This document shows positions 1 to 8,700 of a stretch of 15,708 nt of DNA, piece by piece. How positions within the stretch are numbered: position 1 is the stretch's first letter; every line of letters starts with the position of its first letter. The DNA is taken from NCBI GenBank assembly GCA_041584015.1, contig JBFHES010000088.1:1-15708 (forward strand). Reading direction: 5' to 3'. The stretch is from JBFHES01 sp041584015 (GTDB taxonomy: Bacteria > Bacteroidota > Bacteroidia > Bacteroidales > M50B96). The position numbers and the translations under genes are program-made. Below the pieces are notes generated by a model. It was not told the origin of the DNA, did not search any database, and saw nothing but the letters and a program-made list of their open reading frames with translations.

Positions 1-1
1 C

Positions 2-2053
2 GATTATTATTTAAAGCAGGCGAAGTTTGAGGAGAGTATTCCTTACTTAAAAAAAGCAGTAGAGTTCGGACGAAAGAAAAAAGATCGTGTACGTTACAAA
101 TTCATTCTGGCACAAATTCATCAAAAGTTAGAGCAGTATCCAAGCGCAACGGAAATGTACTCACAGGTAATAAAGTCGAACCCGCCATACGAAATGGCTT
201 TTAATGCACAAATTCGTAAGGCAAGCTCATTTAGTACCAAATATGGTAGTGGAGATGACCTGATAAAGGAGCTTACCAAAATGCTCAAAGACGACAAGAA
301 TATTGAGTTCCAGGATCAGATTTATTTTGCCCTTGCCGAGATAGCCATGAAACAAGGTGATACACCTCAAGCTTTGGAGTATTACAAACTGTCCGCTGAA
401 AAGAGTGTAGCTAATACCGATCAAAAGGCAAGTTCGTTTTTAGCAATGGCCGATATTTATTTCAAAGTTCCTGAGTACAGAAATGCACAAACCTACTACG
501 ATTCAACATTATATTTTATCGATCCGGCGTATGAAGGCTATGATGCTTTGTTCGATAAAACCAAAAGCCTTACAGATTTGGTTGAGAATCTTGACGTCAT
601 CGATTTTCAGGATAGCGTGCAGTATGTGGCAAGTTTGAGCGAGCGCGATAGAGATGCGCTGATTCAAAAAATTATTGATGAAATTATAGAGGAAGAGCGT
701 AAGGCAAAAGAGATGGAACAAATGGCGCAAATGAATGCTGCCATGTTCAAGAATCAGGCACGCGACCCACGAAACAGAAATCTTGCTGCTGGTGGTAAAT
801 GGTACTTCTATAACCCAACAGCTATTAGCTTTGGCCAGTCGGAGTTTACCAAACTTTGGGGACGACGAAAGTTAGAAGATAACTGGCGTAGGAAGAATAA
901 AGAAATGGTGATGTTTGAAGATGAGTTTGCCGAAGAAGAAGGAGCAGAAGTAGATTCTACTACCATGAAACCCCGACCAACCGATCCGAAAAGCAAAGAG
1001 TACTACATGGTTGATTTGCCCGTGAATGACTCCTTAGTTGCCATATCGGATGGAAAGATCATTGATGCTTTTCTAAATGTTGCTGAGATTTACAAAGTAC
1101 AACTCGAGGATTATCCCCTAAGTGTTTCAACCTATGCCGATTTAAACAAACGATTTCCGAATCATCCGTTTAAGTTAGCGACATATTACAACCTGTTTAA
1201 GTTGCATCGCGACTTAAATCAGGAGCCAAAGTCGTCGACCTACAGGAGCAAGATTATTAATGAATATCCCGATAGTAAATATGCGCAAATGTTTACCAAT
1301 CCTAATTATTTACAGGAAATGGCAGGTAAGCAGGAAAAGGCAAAAGTGTTGTACGAGGAAACCTATCGCGCCTATACACAGGAGAATTACGACAAGGTAA
1401 TTAGCAACAGTACCAAAGCTCAAAATGAGTATGGCGAAAGCGAGTTACTACCAAAGTTTTTATTTATTAAAGCACTCTCACTGGGTGAAACAGGCGATAT
1501 GGATCCGTTTATTGATGGGCTGAAGTTCATCGTGCAAAACTATCCGAAGAGTGAAGTTATGGCTCCGGCCAGAGCAATACTGTTGCGCTTAAAGAAAGAG
1601 GAAAACCTCGTGGATAAGTTAGCCGACTTACAGGATGATGGCAGCAAGAAGGCTCCGGAAGTAGTTGAGGAAGTTATTTATTTCCCGAATAATAAGTCTC
1701 CGCACTTTTATGTAATGGCGGTTCCAAATAAAGTTACCGATGTCAATCGCGTTAAGTTTGATATATCAAATTTCAATATCGACTTTTTTAGAATGAACTC
1801 TTACAATGTTAGTAGCGTAATTTTAAATGAGGACATTCAAATTGTTACCGTTAAAAACTTTGACAATGCTAAAAAGGCAGTCGCCTATTTCGAAACGGTA
1901 ATGGCTAATCTGGGGTATTTTAAAGAGATTGAAGGAGTAAATTATCGTCACTTTGTAATTTCATCAGATAACTTTACAACCTTCTTTAAAGATCAGGATT
2001 TGAATAAATACATGAAGTTTTTTACGAAACAATATATCGAGACAGAGGAATAG
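2..2053 (+). CDS. porW: T9SS periplasmic lipoprotein PorW/SprE-like TPR protein (5' end missing)
   Basis: The frame is open from base 2, so the gene begins before the window; 683 residues are visible and the ATG at 155 is internal. The visible protein opens with TPR-like helices (residues about 1-180). A charged, probably coiled-coil stretch follows (about 220-245; nt 661-750), then a conserved block at nt 764-901 (GGKWYFYNP, SFGQSEF, WGRRKLEDNWRR) that I recognise as typical of SprE/PorW. An acidic linker, further TPR-like helices and a C-terminal domain rich in aromatic and Asn residues complete it. In the family, PorW/SprE is an outer-membrane-anchored TPR lipoprotein of the type IX secretion and gliding machinery, thought to connect the PorK/PorN ring with the Sov/SprA translocon. 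The lipobox would lie outside the window. A strong terminator follows the stop by about 30 bases. The family call is by remembered motifs; a generic TPR protein is the alternative. Confidence 0.82.
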   Translation, partial: DYYLKQAKFEESIPYLKKAVEFGRKKKDRVRYKFILAQIHQKLEQYPSATEMYSQVIKSNPPYEMAFNAQIRKASSFSTKYGSGDDLIKELTKMLKDDKNIEFQDQIYFALAEIAMKQGDTPQALEYYKLSAEKSVANTDQKASSFLAMADIYFKVPEYRNAQTYYDSTLYFIDPAYEGYDALFDKTKSLTDLVENLDVIDFQDSVQYVASLSERDRDALIQKIIDEIIEEERKAKEMEQMAQMNAAMFKNQARDPRNRNLAAGGKWYFYNPTAISFGQSEFTKLWGRRKLEDNWRRKNKEMVMFEDEFAEEEGAEVDSTTMKPRPTDPKSKEYYMVDLPVNDSLVAISDGKIIDAFLNVAEIYKVQLEDYPLSVSTYADLNKRFPNHPFKLATYYNLFKLHRDLNQEPKSSTYRSKIINEYPDSKYAQMFTNPNYLQEMAGKQEKAKVLYEETYRAYTQENYDKVISNSTKAQNEYGESELLPKFLFIKALSLGETGDMDPFIDGLKFIVQNYPKSEVMAPARAILLRLKKEENLVDKLADLQDDGSKKAPEVVEEVIYFPNNKSPHFYVMAVPNKVTDVNRVKFDISNFNIDFFRMNSYNVSSVILNEDIQIVTVKNFDNAKKAVAYFETVMANLGYFKEIEGVNYRHFVISSDNFTTFFKDQDLNKYMKFFTKQYIETEE

Positions 2054-2082
2054 ATTTAATAAGCTGTTTCTTGAAAACATTG

Positions 2083-2116
2083 TCGGCTCTTACTTTCGGA
2101 AGTAAGAGCCGATTTT
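2083..2116 (+). terminator. Rho-independent terminator of the porW-like gene
   Basis: A perfect 13-bp stem (2083-2095 with 2100-2112) closes on a four-base TCGG loop and is followed by TTTT. It starts 30 bases after the porW-like stop codon. There is no T-run on the minus side, so it should stop only rightward transcripts. Confidence 0.88.
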
Positions 2117-2187
2117 ATATAGTGACTTTTGCGGCGCTACTGGTTACCTGAAACAAAATAAATAACAAGCCCGTGCAACTATTAACT

Positions 2188-2224
2188 TGCCCTCTTGGTC
2201 TATGATTATAATTGGAACAGGGCA
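2188..2224. repeat. Inverted repeat TGCCCT/AGGGCA
   Basis: TGCCCT (2188-2193) and AGGGCA (2219-2224) form a 6-bp stem around a 25-base loop. The 10-base word CAACTATTAA also occurs twice beside it (from about 2175 and 2229). The stem overlaps the tentative promoter of the candidate small RNA, so it could be an operator or may mean nothing. Confidence 0.25.
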
Positions 2225-2333
2225 TACATCAACTATTAAAACCAAATTGATTCGAAGAATTCGCCGGTGTAGTATTTGAGTAGTAATTTCAAACCGCATT
2301 TGATCCACGAAGATAAACAACCGGCGTTTTTTT
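2207..2333 (+). ncRNA. Candidate small RNA ending in a long-loop hairpin and U7
   Basis: This lies in the 235-base gap between the porW terminator and the convergent DUF456 gene. CGCCGGT at 2262-2268 can pair perfectly with ACCGGCG at 2320-2326, and seven Ts follow (2327-2333), which is terminator-like on the plus strand. The 51-base loop holds a weak internal pairing (2275-2279 with 2289-2293). A promoter-like pair lies upstream: TTG at 2187-2189, a 17-base spacer, and TATAATTG at 2207-2214 (one mismatch to TAnnTTTG). Because porW already has its own terminator, a second plus-strand terminator suggests an independent transcript starting near 2221. No coding potential is evident. The long loop makes this speculative. 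Confidence 0.2.
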
Positions 2334-2351
2334 CTTATCGATTATCTCCCT

Positions 2352-2828
2352 CTAGAATAGCTCAGCAAAGAAGTACCAGGTCATTAATCCGGAAACAATT
2401 AGTTTCATTAGGGTGCCGGTTAAGAATCCGATAAACGAACCCAAGCCTGCTTTAAATGCTTCATTATTATTTTTGCCACCTAACAGTTCTCCGGCAAATG
2501 CGCCCAGAAATGGCCCAAGGATAATGCCCAGTGGTCCGAAGAAAATCATCCCAATCAGCAAACCAACAATACTACCAATCACCCCCTTTTTACTCCCGCC
2601 AAACTTCTTGGTTCCCCACGCGGGAATTATAAAATCAAGTACATAAACCACAACCGTAATTCCGGCCCATAATAACAGGAAGTTACCTGAAAATGAATGA
2701 TCATCGGTGAAGTGTAAAAACAGCAAGCCTACATAGCTTAAAGGCGGTCCGGGAATAACAGGAAGTATACCTCCTGCAAGTCCCAGTAATAGAAAAAGTA
2801 TGCCGAGCGAAATAAGAAAATAATCCAT
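2352..2828 (-). CDS. DUF456 family small membrane protein
   Basis: This encodes 158 residues, nearly all hydrophobic and Gly-rich. I read about four membrane stretches: 5-38, 50-70, 82-112 and 127-156. The N-terminal segment carries LPVIPGPPLSYVG (22-34). The loop before the third segment carries PAWGTKKFGGSKKG (69-82), followed by GxxxG-type Gly spacing (GSIVGLLIG) suited to tight helix packing. These match my memory of the DUF456 (PF04306) family, inner-membrane proteins of unknown function and about this length. The gene stands alone, converging on porW and diverging from the lipoprotein gene. A weak minus-strand -7-like box (CGAATATA on the plus strand, 2870-2877) lies upstream, but I could not place a matching -33 box. 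I assign no function beyond membrane location. Confidence 0.85.
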   Translation of the reverse strand: MDYFLISLGILFLLLGLAGGILPVIPGPPLSYVGLLFLHFTDDHSFSGNFLLLWAGITVVVYVLDFIIPAWGTKKFGGSKKGVIGSIVGLLIGMIFFGPLGIILGPFLGAFAGELLGGKNNNEAFKAGLGSFIGFLTGTLMKLIVSGLMTWYFFAELF

Positions 2829-3051
2829 AGCCGTGTTTTTTATTGAATTGCTTAAACGATTTGCTGCATCGAATATAACACCATTGCTGCAAATTGTTAT
2901 TATTCTAATTCATTTCGGTGTAAATTTTTTAGTTGGTTGTGCTGGTGTTGGCAGATAGCAGAAGGCTAAGTATTAATCGATGGTAAGCTCTAAACTATAA
3001 CTTCATTAGAAATAATAGAACAGCACCGAATTATATTCCACATTACTTTTC

Positions 3052-3059
3052 TATTTTTG
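3052..3059 (+). promoter_or_regulatory. Possible Bacteroidota -7 box of the lipoprotein/ABC pair
   Basis: TATTTTTG matches TAnnTTTG exactly, 14 bases before the ATG at 3074. I see no clear TTTG/TTG at the expected -33 distance. A start site downstream of the box would leave a leader of only about 8 bases, so the match may be chance. Confidence 0.28.
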
Positions 3060-3073
3060 GAAAAACAGATGAT

Positions 3074-3574
3074 ATGAGAATTCTATCCTTGTTACTGCTT
3101 AGCGTTTCACTTATACTGGGCGCTTGCCAGAGTACGCAAAATATAGATCCGGTGCAAGTACATCAATTTATGGATGAGTGGCATGCAAATGCGGCCAATG
3201 CTGAATTGGATCCTTTCTTTAATAAGATAGATTCCGACGGGTTTTATCTGGGAACACAGCACGACGAAATATGGACTAAAGCGGAGTTTTATGCTTTTAG
3301 CAAACCATTCTTCGATCGAGGCCGTGCGTGGAGTTTCAAGCCATACGACAGAAATGTGCATCTTTCCGGAAGTGGTGATATAGCCTGGTTTGATGAAAAA
3401 CTGGAAACTTGGATGGGTGTTTGTCGAGGAAGCGGTATTCTTGAGCTCGTTAATGATGAGTTGAAAATCAAGCATTATAATCTATCGGTTACTATTGCCA
3501 ACGATCTGGTTCAGGATTTTATTGAAGTAATTAAGCGGGATCCGATTAATGAATTTTTAAGTAAGGATGAGTAA
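3074..3574 (+). CDS. SnoaL/NTF2-like lipoprotein
   Basis: This encodes 166 residues. The N-terminus is a lipoprotein signal: basic start, a run of Leu/Ser, and lipobox LGAC with Cys18 as the lipidation site. The mature part reads as an NTF2-like fold of the SnoaL_3/DUF4440 type: an N-terminal helix with DEWHANAANAELDPFF, then F-LGT, W-TK-EF-AFSKPFF, a central strand with DIAWFDEKLETWMGVCRGSG, and a final strand LKIKHYNLSVTI. This sequence order is familiar from many Bacteroidota 'nuclear transport factor 2 family' proteins of unknown role. There is no acidic surface-export motif right after Cys18 (QST follows), so a periplasmic-facing position is my inference. The 3' end overlaps the ABC ATPase gene by 8 bases, which suggests translational coupling. 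Its substrate or partner is unknown; the downstream transporter is the only contextual hint. Confidence 0.85.
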   Translation: MRILSLLLLSVSLILGACQSTQNIDPVQVHQFMDEWHANAANAELDPFFNKIDSDGFYLGTQHDEIWTKAEFYAFSKPFFDRGRAWSFKPYDRNVHLSGSGDIAWFDEKLETWMGVCRGSGILELVNDELKIKHYNLSVTIANDLVQDFIEVIKRDPINEFLSKDE

Positions 3575-5264
3575 AGCAGTGGCTACATCTGAATTATTGC
3601 TTAGTGTAAGGGATCTCTGTATTCGTTTTACAAACAAGAATAGCGAGTCGGGTTTTGAGCTAAAGCACATTGCTTTTCAGCTTCATCGTTCGGAAACGCT
3701 TGGGATTGTTGGTGAATCAGGATCTGGTAAATCAATAACTTCGCTGGCGCTTATGGGTCTGCTAAAATCAATTGGTGCCAAAATAGTTGGAGGCTCTGTA
3801 GATTTTCATCAAAATGGAAAGGCCATTGATTTGATTAAGCTGGACGAGCAGAGCTACAGAAAGCTACGTGGTGCTAAAATCTCCATGATTTTTCAAGAAC
3901 CAATGACCTCCTTGAATCCATCACTTACTTGTGGTTTTCAGGTGGCAGAAATTTTAAAGAATCATCGTACCGGGCAATTTGATTGCAAACAGAAAGTCCT
4001 TGATTTGTTCAGGCAAGTAAAGTTGCCACGCGTAGAGGATATCTATCAATCCTATCCACATCAGTTGTCTGGCGGACAGCGGCAGCGGGTTATTATTGCC
4101 ATTGCCATCGCCTGTAATCCTGATATGATAATTGCCGATGAGCCGACAACTGCGCTGGACGTAACTGTACAACAGGCCATTCTCGAACTGCTCAAAGAAT
4201 TGCAGCAGCAACATCAAATGGGATTGATATTTATTAGTCACGATTTGGGTGTAATTGGGCAAATTGCCGATAAGGTTTTGGTGATGCAAAAGGGCCGTGT
4301 GGTTGAATACGGTCAGGTTGATGAAATACTAAATGCTCCGAAAGAGAATTACACCAAAGCATTAATTGCCTGTCGGCCAAAGCTTGAAAACAATCCACGT
4401 CGCCTGCCTACAGTTGAATCATTTGAGGAAGGAAAGCCAGAACTTGAAATAGTTCAGGCAAGCGTTCCTGTAATATATGACATTCCCTTATTAGAAATAA
4501 ATAACTTAAAAACCTATTTTGGATCAACTTCTGGCTTTTTAAGAAAACACAAGGAAGAAGTGCGGGCTGTGGATGATGTCAGCTTTCAGGTGTTTAAAGG
4601 AGAAACGCTCGGACTGGTTGGTGAATCGGGTTGTGGTAAATCAACATTGGGTAGATCGATTGTTCGTTTAATTAATCCAACAAGCGGACAGGTAATTTAC
4701 AAGGGGCGCGAAATCTCCAAACTATCAGCCACGGAACTAAGAGCTTTGCGTAAAAGCATGCAGATTATTTTTCAGGATCCGTTCTCATCGCTCAACCCAA
4801 GGCAAACCATTGGCGATTTAATTATGGAGCCAATTCGGGTGCACAGAACCCGAAAAACAAAAAAGGCGGTAACCGATTATGCAGAGCATTTGCTGGTTCG
4901 TGTTGGTTTAGACAAGTCGCACTTTTACCGCTACCCGCACGAGTTTAGTGGAGGACAACGTCAGCGCATTGGTATTGCCAGAGCTTTGGCGCTGCAGCCG
5001 GAATTTATAATTTGTGATGAGTCGGTTTCTGCGCTCGATGTTTCGGTGCAGGCACAAGTATTGAATTTGTTAAACGACATAAAGGAGGAGTTCAAGCTTA
5101 CTTATATTTTCATCTCGCATGACCTTACGGTGGTAAAATATTTTTCCGATCGTGTGGCTGTTATGAAAAACGGACGCTTTGAAGAAATTAATACGGCCGA
5201 TTTAATTTACGCCAACCCCCAGTCGGCTTATACACAAAAGCTCATTCAAGCTAATCTTGGATAA
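3567..5264 (+). CDS. Fused double-ATPase subunit of a peptide-type ABC importer (DppDF/YejF-like)
   Basis: The 565-residue protein holds two complete nucleotide-binding domains in tandem. Domain 1: Walker A GESGSGKS (49-56), Q-loop FQEP (109-112), signature LSGGQ (167-171), Walker B with D191-E192, and H225. Domain 2: Walker A GESGCGKS (352-359), Q-loop FQDP (402-405), signature FSGGQ (460-464), Walker B with D484-E485, and H518. The stretches after each Walker B (ALDVTVQQ, ALDVSVQA) and the NYTKALI/AYTQKLI segments ending each half are typical of oligopeptide/dipeptide importers. The protein is therefore a DppD-DppF fusion like YejF or GsiA, energising uptake of peptides or similar small molecules from the cytoplasmic side. 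Both catalytic Glu residues are present, so both sites should hydrolyse ATP. Domain 2 has Ser486 where Pro is common. The ATG lies inside the end of the lipoprotein gene. No permease or binding-protein gene is in the window, so the substrate cannot be assigned. Confidence 0.92.
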   Translation: MSKAVATSELLLSVRDLCIRFTNKNSESGFELKHIAFQLHRSETLGIVGESGSGKSITSLALMGLLKSIGAKIVGGSVDFHQNGKAIDLIKLDEQSYRKLRGAKISMIFQEPMTSLNPSLTCGFQVAEILKNHRTGQFDCKQKVLDLFRQVKLPRVEDIYQSYPHQLSGGQRQRVIIAIAIACNPDMIIADEPTTALDVTVQQAILELLKELQQQHQMGLIFISHDLGVIGQIADKVLVMQKGRVVEYGQVDEILNAPKENYTKALIACRPKLENNPRRLPTVESFEEGKPELEIVQASVPVIYDIPLLEINNLKTYFGSTSGFLRKHKEEVRAVDDVSFQVFKGETLGLVGESGCGKSTLGRSIVRLINPTSGQVIYKGREISKLSATELRALRKSMQIIFQDPFSSLNPRQTIGDLIMEPIRVHRTRKTKKAVTDYAEHLLVRVGLDKSHFYRYPHEFSGGQRQRIGIARALALQPEFIICDESVSALDVSVQAQVLNLLNDIKEEFKLTYIFISHDLTVVKYFSDRVAVMKNGRFEEINTADLIYANPQSAYTQKLIQANLG

Positions 5265-5280
5265 TAGCCCTTGAAGAAAG

Positions 5281-5310
5281 AATCAAGATATTAGTATCAA
5301 GAATCAAGAC
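5281..5310. repeat. Short ATCAAGA repeat cluster
   Basis: ATCAAGA occurs three times in 28 bases (5282-5288, 5296-5302, 5303-5309), 17 bases after the ABC ATPase stop codon. The last two copies are directly adjacent. Similar ATCAAGA-rich strings are, from memory, dispersed between genes in related genomes; that needs a genome-wide count. Confidence 0.45.
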
Positions 5311-5609
5311 TAGAAAATATATCCTATTCTATTTGTCGCTGCCGCCTGTGTTTTTACACGAGGTAAGTTGCTAATCCATAAGAGATTTGTCATAATTCCA
5401 GTTATTCTAATCCCAGAATAAAACATAAATGCTATCATCCAGACTGCATCTATTTTGTGACTAATCCATTCTCACTAAAAAAAATTTAACTTTTTTTAAA
5501 AGTTCAGGCAACGATTTTAGAAGAGGGATTGTCTTGTTAACAAATTGCTTTAAAAATGTTGATAAGTAGCTCAAGTAGTTGTAAACAGTACGATAAAAGA
5601 GCTTCAGAA

Positions 5610-5641
5610 TTGTAAAAATTGGAATTTATTTTCTATCATTG
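5610..5641 (+). promoter_or_regulatory. Tentative promoter of the giant exported protein gene
   Basis: TTG at 5610-5612 is separated by 21 bases from TATCATTG at 5634-5641, which matches the Bacteroidota -7 consensus TAnnTTTG at all but one base. It would give an untranslated leader of about 78 bases before the ATG at 5727. Confidence 0.3.
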
Positions 5642-5726
5642 TAAGCTTGATAAGCTTTTTGTAAGTAGATGATTTTCAATACTAAAGAACTTGAAAGAAA
5701 GCATTGAAAAATTAAATTATATAAAG

Positions 5727-8700
5727 ATGAAAACAAAAAATGTTAAAATCTTAGCTGTAATCTTCACCCTTGCCATTATTGTGGGAAGCAAAAGTTTTGT
5801 CTTCGGACAAGCTGGTAATATTACTGCTACACCTCAGACCACTCCATGGATTTGGTCTGATTATGTTGATCCTTTAATTGCCGATGACAAAGTATTTATC
5901 TTTTGTTCGCCAGATGCGAATGGTGATACTTTGCTTGGAACATTGAGTGTTCAGGGTGGTTACGGAAACTGTACTTACATTTGGGGTAAGTATGATGGAG
6001 ATCCAACTTCGCCAACTTATCAGCAGTTTGTTGAGTTTATTACAGGTCCTATACCAACTGGTCCGTCCTCAACTGTTGAAGGTTTGCAGTCAGGTTTCTA
6101 TCAGGTAATTATTACTTGTAACGAAGGATTGCCAAGTGAAACAACTGTTTGTAGACGTGCGCATGTGTTCGTGAATGAAACGGTTATTGATTTTGATCCG
6201 ATTGATCCGGGTTGTCAGTCGTTTGATATTACCGGTGGTATTATCGATGCTGTTGCCGATTTCACCATCTATGATCCACCACCAACACCGTTTATTGTTT
6301 CTGATACAACTGATATTACAGTTTGTTTCTGGGCAAACCACAGTTATGTATCCGACCTTGGTTTCTATCTTATCGGACCTAGTGGTGGACGTATCGACTT
6401 AATGCCATCCATTGCTGGTTGGACCACTTCAGGAACCAACCTTGATGCAAGTGTGGTTTTAGGTTGTAGCCCTGGTATGATTAATAATACCAATGCCAAC
6501 TCTGGTGATAACTATACCGAATTTTGTTTTTCATCTGCGCTTCCTGCTGGCGATCCTGCATTTACACCATGTATAGCTAATTTAGTTGCTGCTCCGGTAA
6601 CTGGTATCTCTGGTACTTTCGCATCGTGCGAGGCCTGGGACGAAGTTTATGGCGAGCCTGCCTCATCAGGTGGTTGGGCCGTTCAGGTTTTCGACTGTGT
6701 TGGAGCTGACGTTGGTCATTTAGAGCGTGTAACAATTACTTTCGAAGGTGACGGACAGTGTGGTAATACAACTTACTCATACGATTCAGGTTCGTTGAAT
6801 GTACAAATTAATGATGGTAACTGCGACTCTGTTAATGCTACTACTTATACAGTACCGTTAAAGCCAACATCGCAGCATACCATTACAAACGAAGTTACAG
6901 CTTATTGGACTTCATACCCATCTACATTCCCGAACAACTGGAATCCTGCTTGGGGATCAAATGATTTTGCTCTTAACCCGGTTCCAAGTATTGACCCGGA
7001 ACCATTATTACCAACAGAGTTTTGTTTGGTTGTTGAAGATCATCTTTATGATACTTTAGGTTTAGAGATTATGCCTACTGGTTTTTATCAGCCATGTGCA
7101 CCTACTGTATGTCATATTTACAATACCTTACCTACCAATCCGTCTATCATCAATCCTCCGGTTGAGGTTTGTCAGAATGAGCCTCCTTTCCAGTTGAATG
7201 CTGTTGAGTGGGGTGGAACTTGGACAGGACCAGGTATGACTGCTGGTGGATGGTTTTTCCCTAGTAACGCTTTCCTTGGACCAAATGTAATCACGCATGG
7301 TTTTGGTGGGGTTTGTGCTGCCGATACTACCATTTCTATTTTGGTTGTTGGTGCTCCCGAGGTTGACTTGGTGGTTGATACCATCTGTGACCCTACAAAC
7401 ACCAACTACATGATCCAGGTAACTCTTTCTGGTGGTTCTCCGGGTAGTTATACGGCAACAGATTTAGTTAATAATGTTACACCTTATGGTGCCTTTGGTT
7501 CTGTTTGGGAAAGCCCTTGGATTACATCTGGTAGCAGTTATATAGTTGAATTCAATGATTTTAATGATTGTGATCCAACAGTTATTACTGGTTCGCATAA
7601 TTGTAGCTGTGAATCTTATGCAGCAAACATGTACGATCCGTCTGTTTCTTCACAATTAGTTGAGCTTTGTGCTTTCGATCTAACATCATTTCCGTATCAG
7701 CTCGGTACTGAGGTGCTTGATGGTAATGACGGATGGAGCTTTATTTTGCACACCTTACCATATGGTACATTGGGCGATGTATTGGCTATTGATAATGATA
7801 CAGATCACGATGGAATTGCTGAATTTGCATTTCTTTCTTCTACTATGACTTATGGACAAACCTATTATGTGTCGCACGTTGTTGGTAACAACCTGGGAAC
7901 ATCAGTAAGTCATATTGTTGATTTAGTTGGTGATGGTTGTTTAAGTGTTTCTCCAGGTCGTCCGGTTAAATGGTACGAATTCCCAATTGCCGATGCTGGT
8001 AGCGATAAGCAAGTTTGTGGTAAAACAATTACACTCGAAGCAGATACTCCAACTGTAGGTATTGGTCAGTGGACAGCTGTTGGTGCAAGTGGTATTAACT
8101 GGTATCCGAACTTCGATGATCCTGCTGTAACTACTACTATTCCAAATTACGATACCAACCAATTTGGTTGCGATTTAAATACAGAATATAAATTCCGTTG
8201 GACAGTTTCAAATGGTCCATGTGAAACTTATTCTGATGTTGATATGCTGTTTAAGCCTCAGCCAAGTGCTTTTGCCGGAAACGACCAAATTGGTAACAAT
8301 GCCGTTTGCGGTTTAACCACTAGTTTATTAGCTACTTATTCGTTATGTAGCAATCAGGTTGGTGTAAGTTCAGGCTATTGGTCCGGTGGTGACCAGAGTT
8401 TTAGCAATTCGCAAAACCCTGCTACCAACACAAACGTGAACAATTATGGACAATATACTTTTAGGTGGACAGAATATAATGGCGACTGTGTGGATTATGA
8501 CTGGGTAACTGTTGAATTTCTTGAAAACCCTGTTGTTGATGCTGGTTTGCGAGATTCTGTTTGTGGTAACTCTTATACGCTAGATGCCATCTCTACAATG
8601 GGCGTTGGTTTCTGGGAAGGTCCATCCAGTGCAACGTTCTCTTGTTTAACATGTCCTGAAACTGCTGCCGATGTGGTTTATCCTCCGGGAACAACAACGG

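Larger units (their letters stand above)
5265..5726. other. Long AT-rich intergenic leader before the giant exported protein
   Basis: This stretch of about 460 bases has no credible gene. It begins with a short ATCAAGA repeat (5282-5309). An AT hairpin AACTTTT-TTT-AAAAGTT lies at 5488-5504, preceded by an A-run from 5477 (AAAAAAAA). AAGTAG recurs around 5564-5576 and again near 5663. A weak promoter candidate lies at 5610-5641. I found no clear terminator for the ABC ATPase gene. Confidence 0.6.

Noticed and set aside
2413..2646. Pro-rich plus-strand frame opposite the DUF456 gene
   Set aside because: It is the antisense shadow of the Gly-rich membrane protein; the minus-strand reading has clear membrane segments and family motifs.
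2829..2950. Promoter for the DUF456 gene
   Set aside because: The best -7-like box (2870-2877) has a mismatch, and the only CAAA (2890-2893) is too close to serve as its -33 element.
4980..5060. Second ABC domain as a degenerate, non-hydrolysing site
   Set aside because: Walker A Lys358, Asp484, Glu485 and His518 are all present; only a non-catalytic Pro is replaced by Ser486.
5691..5726. TTG start that would lengthen the giant exported protein by 12 residues
   Set aside because: The ATG at 5727 is followed directly by a normal signal peptide with a basic start; the extension would bury it behind an atypical leader.
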